Assembly: GCA_910574865.1 (NCBI GenBank)
Contig: CAJTDN010000010.1
Coordinates: 62,001 to 126,000, forward strand
Length of the DNA: 64,000 nucleotides
DNA from: Lachnospiraceae bacterium
GTDB lineage: Bacteria; Bacillota; Clostridia; Lachnospirales; Lachnospiraceae
Direction: 5' to 3'
The notes under the pieces: model-generated
The model's database searches: none
The model's input: the letters and a program-made list of their open reading frames with translations, nothing else
What the model was told of the DNA's origin: nothing
Shown: positions 59,408 through 64,000 of the stretch, piece after piece
How positions within the stretch are numbered: position 1 is the first letter of the stretch
Layout of the letters: each line of letters begins with the position of its first letter
Position numbers and translations under genes: made by a program

Positions 59408-60694
59408 TCATTCTCCCCGTTCGCCTTTAAATAATTTCCCCAACGTCGGCCTTGCTCCCAAAAATTCTTCGCACGCGCGAATCTCTTCCCCGCACCGCTT
59501 CACCTTGGCCGTGTTCATTTTTCGGCTTTTCACCGCCCGCAATAAAATATTTTTCGGCGTGTGCTCCATGTCGATAAATTCCAGCACCTGCGTCTCATAT
59601 CCCATGCTTTCCAAATATTTCGCCCTTAGCCCGTCCGTCAAAAGCGCGGCAAACCGTTCCTTCAAAATCCCATAATCCATGATTGGCGAAAGAACCCCGC
59701 CCCGGATCTGGCGGTTCAATTCATGCTGGCAGCAAGGAACCGACAAAATCACCCCCGCGTTCCAGCCGACCGCCTTCGCCAACGCATAATCCGTGGCCGT
59801 GTCACAGGCATGGAGCGTCACGACCATGTCCACCTCGCCGACGCCCTCATACTCCGCGATATTTCCCGTCAAGAACATCAATTTATGGTATCCATATTTT
59901 TCAGCCAGGCGGTTGCAACGCGCTATCACGTCCTTTTTCAAATCCAGGCCAATCATCCTTATATCATAGCCTTTCAATTCATGCAAATAATAATACATGG
60001 CAAAGGTCAGGTAAGATTTTCCACAACCGAAGTCAAGGATGGTAAGCTCCCTCTCCCTCTCAAGGCGCGGCAAGACGTCCTCGACAAACTCCAAAAAGCG
60101 GTTTATCTGCCGGAATTTGTCGAACTTCGGCCTGACAATCATGCCATCCTTTGTCATCACGCCCAAATCGACCAGAAACGGCACCGGCCTTCCCTCTTGC
60201 AAAATATAGTTCTTCCTTTTATCATGCGCCGTCGCCCCAACCATTGGCAAAGCCTCCTCCTGGCCACGGGCGTTTTCCGCCTTGTCATCCCCTCCGCCCG
60301 GCTCCCGGCCGAATGCCGCTTGCGTCCCGGCCATTTTCGCCTCTCCCCGGCCGGCCGCCGGCATCTCGCGCCGTTTTTTTCGTATACTCACCTTGCCCTT
60401 CTTACTGACGAGCACGCTATATTCCTCCCCGACGGTGGCAATCTGCGCCTGCTTGAACTTCGTGCCCAGCTCGCACGCCCGCATTGCCGCCTGCTCGGCA
60501 TCCAGATTCTCATGGAACGCCTGCGTCTTTGTAAATAATTCAAACTGAAAGTGCAGCCCGTCCTTCAACTCTACCGGGCGTACCTTCACCTTCACGACGT
60601 CCCGGCCATCGAATTCGCCTCGCGGGCCGCTAAAAACCACCTGGAGCAAGCCCCCATGAAATACACCTGCAAATAAAGACCGCAATTCCTCCAT
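59408..60694 (-). CDS. SAM-dependent methyltransferase, Methyltransf_32-like
   Basis: 428 residues. The N-terminal ~130 residues are family-specific; the Rossmann methyltransferase core starts with motif I ILDFGCGKSYLTFAMYYYL (about 255-273), motif II GLDLKKDVIARC, and VTLHACDTATDYALA with SVPCCQHELNRQI, which resemble the GSTCD/Methyltransf_32 group probably acting on RNA. A low-complexity insert (RREMPAAGRGEAKMAGTQAA...) at about 148-195 separates the two parts. ATG 60694 is favoured by GAAGGGAAG upstream and the family start MEEL; the longer frame crosses a hairpin region. Confidence 0.82.
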   Translation of the reverse strand: MEELRSLFAGVFHGGLLQVVFSGPRGEFDGRDVVKVKVRPVELKDGLHFQFELFTKTQAFHENLDAEQAAMRACELGTKFKQAQIATVGEEYSVLVSKKGKVSIRKKRREMPAAGRGEAKMAGTQAAFGREPGGGDDKAENARGQEEALPMVGATAHDKRKNYILQEGRPVPFLVDLGVMTKDGMIVRPKFDKFRQINRFLEFVEDVLPRLERERELTILDFGCGKSYLTFAMYYYLHELKGYDIRMIGLDLKKDVIARCNRLAEKYGYHKLMFLTGNIAEYEGVGEVDMVVTLHACDTATDYALAKAVGWNAGVILSVPCCQHELNRQIRGGVLSPIMDYGILKERFAALLTDGLRAKYLESMGYETQVLEFIDMEHTPKNILLRAVKSRKMNTAKVKRCGEEIRACEEFLGARPTLGKLFKGERGE

Positions 60695-60841
60695 TTGTAA
60701 CACGTTCTTCCCTTCCGTCAAAAAACTTTTCCGTTTATTTTTCTTATTGTAAGGCAAAACCATACTCATGTAAAGGAAAAAAATTCTTAAGCTTGAACAG
60801 ACTGTCAATTTATCGTTATAAATGATTTTTAAGCCGCCATC

Positions 60842-60920
60842 GCGGGTGTCATGCCCGCTCCCGTGACACCCGCCAGCACACGATGATGCCAGGGGCAAAA
60901 AGTATTTTGACCCTGGCATC
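60842..60920 (-). terminator. Two hairpins after the sensor kinase gene
   Basis: GATGCCAGGG (60885-60894) pairs with CCCTGGCATC (60911-60920), starting 7 bases past the kinase stop, and GCGGGTGTCA (60842-60851) pairs with TGACACCCGC (60864-60873). Together they separate the kinase from the methyltransferase transcript. The T tracts are poor. Confidence 0.7.
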
Positions 60921-60926
60921 ACCCAC

Positions 60927-63656
60927 TCACCCTTCATCCACTTTCTTCCGCGCTTCCTCCTTCACGTCAAAAACAATGATGACCTTGAACAAGTCCCCGT
61001 CCAGGTACAGCTCGAACGTGCCGCCCTGCAACTGCGTCAGGCTCTTGGCAATCGACAGCCCCAGCCCGCTGCCCTCGGTACTCCTTGCCACGTCCCCGCG
61101 GATGAAACGCTCCGTCAGTTCGTCCGCATGGATGTTTAGCGGTTGCTCGGAAACGTTTTTCAAGGAAAACACCGCTTTTCTATCGACCACTTGCAAGTCA
61201 GCGTAAACCCGCGTTCCCGGCATCGCATACTTGGCCGCGTTGTTAAAAATGTTTTCCAGCACGCGCCACATCCTGCGCCCGTCCACCGAAACCGCCACCG
61301 GCGTTTCCGGCAGGTTGGCGATGACTTCCAGATTGCGTTTCTCCATCTTCTCCGAAGTCTCGCCAATCGTCTGGAGAATCATTTCCACCAGGTTCACGTT
61401 CATGAACTCCAGCGAAATGTTCCCGCTGCTGACCTTTGACGCTTCCACCACGTCCTCGGTCAACGTCTTCAACCTTTGTGACTTTTCATCCAAAATCTCC
61501 AGATACCCGCGAATCTTTGGATTTTCAAAATTCTCCCGCTTCAAAAGGTCGACATAATTAATGATGGACGTCAGGGGAGTCTTGATGTCATGCGACACGT
61601 TGGTAATCAAGTCGGTCTTGAGCCGCTCGCTTTTGACCGCCGCCTCCACCGCCTGCCGGATGCCGTCCCCAATGTTGTTCAGCTTTTCCGCGACGTCACG
61701 GTCCGTTCCGGTCAAGCCCTGCGTCTGCACCTTGTAATTGGCGTTTCCGGAGGACATTTCCTCCACCCCCTCGCGGACACGTTGCCTGCCGGCGACACTT
61801 TTAACCGCATAAAGCATCGCCGCCATATCTGCCGCCAGGACGAACACCATCACATAGAAAAGACTTCCCACATGTTCCCATGCGGCATACGCGAGCAACC
61901 AATGCAAGAATCCAAACCCGGCCACCGTCATCGCGGCCCTCAACGTCAATTTCTGGTTCTCCCAGAATATCCCGGCAAATTCCCGAACCCCTCTTGCGAC
62001 GGCGCGGAGCAGGCTGTTTTTCCAGAGCGTCTTTCCCTTGACACGGCGTACGAGGCTTAAGTATCCCATCAGGAACAGCCCGGACACAAGCGCGGCATAA
62101 ATGCCGATTGTCAGCAAATCAGACCCATACAACGATATTTTTGATTCCACGATCAACGTCTCCGTATAATACGAAACATCACGGTCATATTCGGAGATTC
62201 TCCAGCCTTGCATAATATCAAGCCCGAACAGCGCGACTGCCGTCAGGACGAACCATGGGATAATCGCGGCCAACGCGCCCAGCTCCGTCTTCCAGCGGTC
62301 AAACGCGTTCAAATGCAATTCCTCGTCCCCGTCCTTCCGCCCGGCCACCATGGTCAGCCAAATCAACGCCACCGCGAACACCACCGCACAGAAAACGGCC
62401 GCTCCCACCCAAAGCTTGTGATATGGCGCCCACCGCTCATAAGCAGCGGCCGCCGTGGCATAATCGTCATACGTAACCGGATAGCTCGTGTCAATTCCCA
62501 CCACGTACGTATAATCGGCGGTCATCGACTGGCTTACGTCCACGACCTTGGCCCATTTTCCTACGGCAACCACGTCCACGTTGCTTTCACAAGCCTCCCT
62601 TTCCGGCTCCACGATGACATATTTACAGTTCTTTTGCTTTTTAATGGTGGAAACATAATCCTCCCATTTTCCGTAATTGGAAAATTCCCGGTTGTTGCTA
62701 AAAACACGCTTTGCCCCATGATCGACAAACAAATAGAACAAGTTCGTATTTCCCTCATCCCACTGCTCGCCATTGTAAAGGTACGTTTCCGCATCGCTGT
62801 TGATGTTGGAGAGCGCCACCTGAAACTTGTCGTTTACCTCCGAAAGCCTGCCGTTCAGCCCCGGGCTTTGCTCCACCGCCTGCAAAAGGGACTCCGCGCC
62901 AATCGGCTTGAACAAATCTGTTACCACGCGGTCAATCACCCAGCAGTCCACATATATTGGATTTCCTTCCGCGTCCCGCAGGTTCAACCGTCCGGAAGCG
63001 ATGATTTTCATGCTCTCTTCCGTTTGCTGCTGGTTCTGCATGTCATAGGAATATTGCTTGGGAAACAATAACAATTCAAACTCCCCGTTTTCCAGCTCGG
63101 TAAAAAATTCTTGTTCCAAGGCGCCAAATTTTGGCACGGCCACGTCGCCCATGTATAAGTTCAACTCGCCTTCCGTCACCTTTTGCCGAAACACTTCCCG
63201 ATAATAATACGCGTACGTCCCGTCCGTCTTTTTACAAACCACGATTCCCCTTGCCTCGTACCCGTCATAATTACCCTTGCCGCGTTCTCGCCCCCACTCG
63301 ACCAAATCCCCCAGCCGGTACGAAAGCCCCGACTCATTGACTCCGCTGACGCCCCCCCCATCCGCATAGGTGAGAATGTCCACGACTTTGTCCGGGTCGT
63401 ACTGCCCTTCCGTCTCGAACTGATCCTTCTTGTCAAGATACTCCAGTATCTGCTGCGCGTCCCAACCAAGCCTACGCGCGAAGACGTTCGTGTCCTCATA
63501 ATGTTCCCTTACCGGTTCAAACACGTCCCCCGACGACACCACCGACGACACGCAAAAGACCATGACCATGCTGATTGCGAACCCCACCGACGACACCACC
63601 GCCGCCAGCACGAGGGCCAGCTTCACGACGGGCCGCCTATACCATTTCTTATTCAC
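60927..63656 (-). CDS. Multi-helix sensor histidine kinase (HisKA/HATPase)
   Basis: 909 residues. Helix 1 (VKLALVLAAVVSSVGFAISMV) is followed by a ~380-residue extracellular sensor, then about six helices (AVFCAVVFAVALIWLTMV; AAIIPWFVLTAVALFGL; LTIGIYAALVSGLFLMGYL; and others), HAMP, HisKA with phospho-His in LITNVSHDIKTPLTSI and HATPase (NNAAKYAMPG; GSGLGLSIAK). I start it at GTG 63656, eight bases after AAGGGGG; no ATG is available, and the frame upstream is longer but lacks a ribosome site. It follows its OmpR-type regulator by 75 bases. Confidence 0.9.
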   Translation of the reverse strand: MNKKWYRRPVVKLALVLAAVVSSVGFAISMVMVFCVSSVVSSGDVFEPVREHYEDTNVFARRLGWDAQQILEYLDKKDQFETEGQYDPDKVVDILTYADGGGVSGVNESGLSYRLGDLVEWGRERGKGNYDGYEARGIVVCKKTDGTYAYYYREVFRQKVTEGELNLYMGDVAVPKFGALEQEFFTELENGEFELLLFPKQYSYDMQNQQQTEESMKIIASGRLNLRDAEGNPIYVDCWVIDRVVTDLFKPIGAESLLQAVEQSPGLNGRLSEVNDKFQVALSNINSDAETYLYNGEQWDEGNTNLFYLFVDHGAKRVFSNNREFSNYGKWEDYVSTIKKQKNCKYVIVEPEREACESNVDVVAVGKWAKVVDVSQSMTADYTYVVGIDTSYPVTYDDYATAAAAYERWAPYHKLWVGAAVFCAVVFAVALIWLTMVAGRKDGDEELHLNAFDRWKTELGALAAIIPWFVLTAVALFGLDIMQGWRISEYDRDVSYYTETLIVESKISLYGSDLLTIGIYAALVSGLFLMGYLSLVRRVKGKTLWKNSLLRAVARGVREFAGIFWENQKLTLRAAMTVAGFGFLHWLLAYAAWEHVGSLFYVMVFVLAADMAAMLYAVKSVAGRQRVREGVEEMSSGNANYKVQTQGLTGTDRDVAEKLNNIGDGIRQAVEAAVKSERLKTDLITNVSHDIKTPLTSIINYVDLLKRENFENPKIRGYLEILDEKSQRLKTLTEDVVEASKVSSGNISLEFMNVNLVEMILQTIGETSEKMEKRNLEVIANLPETPVAVSVDGRRMWRVLENIFNNAAKYAMPGTRVYADLQVVDRKAVFSLKNVSEQPLNIHADELTERFIRGDVARSTEGSGLGLSIAKSLTQLQGGTFELYLDGDLFKVIIVFDVKEEARKKVDEG

Positions 63657-63731
63657 CCCTAAAACCCCCTTCCCCAATCCAAATGAATGTCTGCCATCCA
63701 CTGGGGCCACTGACCATGAACGGCACCTTAT

Positions 63732-64000
63732 TTACAACTTTTCAATCTTGTACCCGACGCCCCACACGACCTTCAAATACCTGGGTTCCTTCGGGTTAAT
63801 CTCAATTTTTTCACGGATATGGCGGATGTGCACCGCCACCGTGTTGTCCGCCCCAATGGCATCCTCGTTCCAGATGGATTCGTAAATCTGGTCTATCGAG
63901 AACACCCGCCCCTGATTTTTCAAAAGCAGCCGCAGGATGTTATACTCGATCGGCGTCAACCTGACAGGTTCACCGTCCACGGTCACTTCCTTCAAGTCGT
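63732..64000 (-). CDS. OmpR/PhoB-type response regulator, C-terminal part
   Basis: The last 89 codons of a response regulator; its receiver lies beyond the window. The visible winged helix (LTPIEYNILRLLLKNQGRVF; VAVHIRHIREKIEINPKEPR; VVWGVGYKIEKL) is the Trans_reg_C DNA-binding domain. It is cotranscribed with the kinase at 60927-63656, forming a classic pair. The frame is open to the window edge. Confidence 0.93.
   Translation of the reverse strand, partial: DLKEVTVDGEPVRLTPIEYNILRLLLKNQGRVFSIDQIYESIWNEDAIGADNTVAVHIRHIREKIEINPKEPRYLKVVWGVGYKIEKL

Overview
The window looks like a chromosomal stretch of a Clostridia bacterium, most likely Lachnospiraceae. The evidence is the protein set: YesM/YesN-type two-component pairs, DUF3502-type sugar-binding proteins, LplB/YtcP-type permeases, a DUF624 (YesL) protein, TnpV and Cys-rich-KTR transposon cargo, and a typical Lachnospiraceae AAA/PD-(D/E)XK pseudogene. 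The core genes are GC-rich; two stretches (about 6.2-7.8 kb and 11.4-24.7 kb) are clearly AT-richer and look acquired.

Layout. 0-11 kb: a sulfatase end, an XRE membrane regulator, a response-regulator diguanylate cyclase, and glycogen genes (glgB; glgX followed by a broken GH31 glucosidase), split by a TetR regulator and an AT-rich GNAT/ASCH gene pair. 11.4-24.7 kb: an accessory island of decayed mobile DNA. It holds a type I restriction remnant (hsdS and yhcG intact, hsdR broken, no hsdM), a sigma-like factor, a KTR protein, an ABC exporter with one permease shortened, a histidine-kinase fragment, an HNH pseudogene, a ClpB-like AAA ATPase with a truncated partner, and a tnpV stub. 24.8-30.9 kb: a metal-binding HMA gene, a GH39 glycosidase framed by repeats, a broken second HMA copy, rtcB, a membrane protein and a lipoprotein. 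31-40 kb: a sugar ABC uptake operon (binding protein, two permeases, YesL) followed by its own YesM/YesN pair and a further binding protein. 41-53 kb: one long minus-strand run with a RbsB-like binding protein, YesN regulator, YesM kinase, DUF3502 binding protein, Mgl/Rbs-type uptake system, Gfo/Idh oxidoreductase and sugar-phosphate isomerase, which reads as sensing, import and oxidation/isomerisation of one sugar or polyol. 53.7-64 kb: a hybrid kinase, a large membrane protein with a C39-like tail, a methyltransferase, and a kinase/OmpR regulator pair.

The strongest candidate for something undescribed is a structured leader RNA. About 105 nt ending in the ribosome binding site of the TetR gene (5476-5580) is matched, in another operon, by about 102 nt upstream of the sugar-phosphate isomerase (41964-42065, minus). 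Loops and junctions are conserved while several stems differ in sequence yet still pair. I do not recognise it as a known riboswitch. Second is a family of repeats ending in TAGCGTCGGTGTACA inverted termini, including a 279-bp multi-hairpin element that closes off tnpV, and copies framing the GH39 gene and sitting before a sugar-binding gene. A 50-bp perfect palindrome lies between two divergent genes, where it cannot be an ordinary terminator.

All calls come from reading the sequence and recognising motifs; no searches were run.
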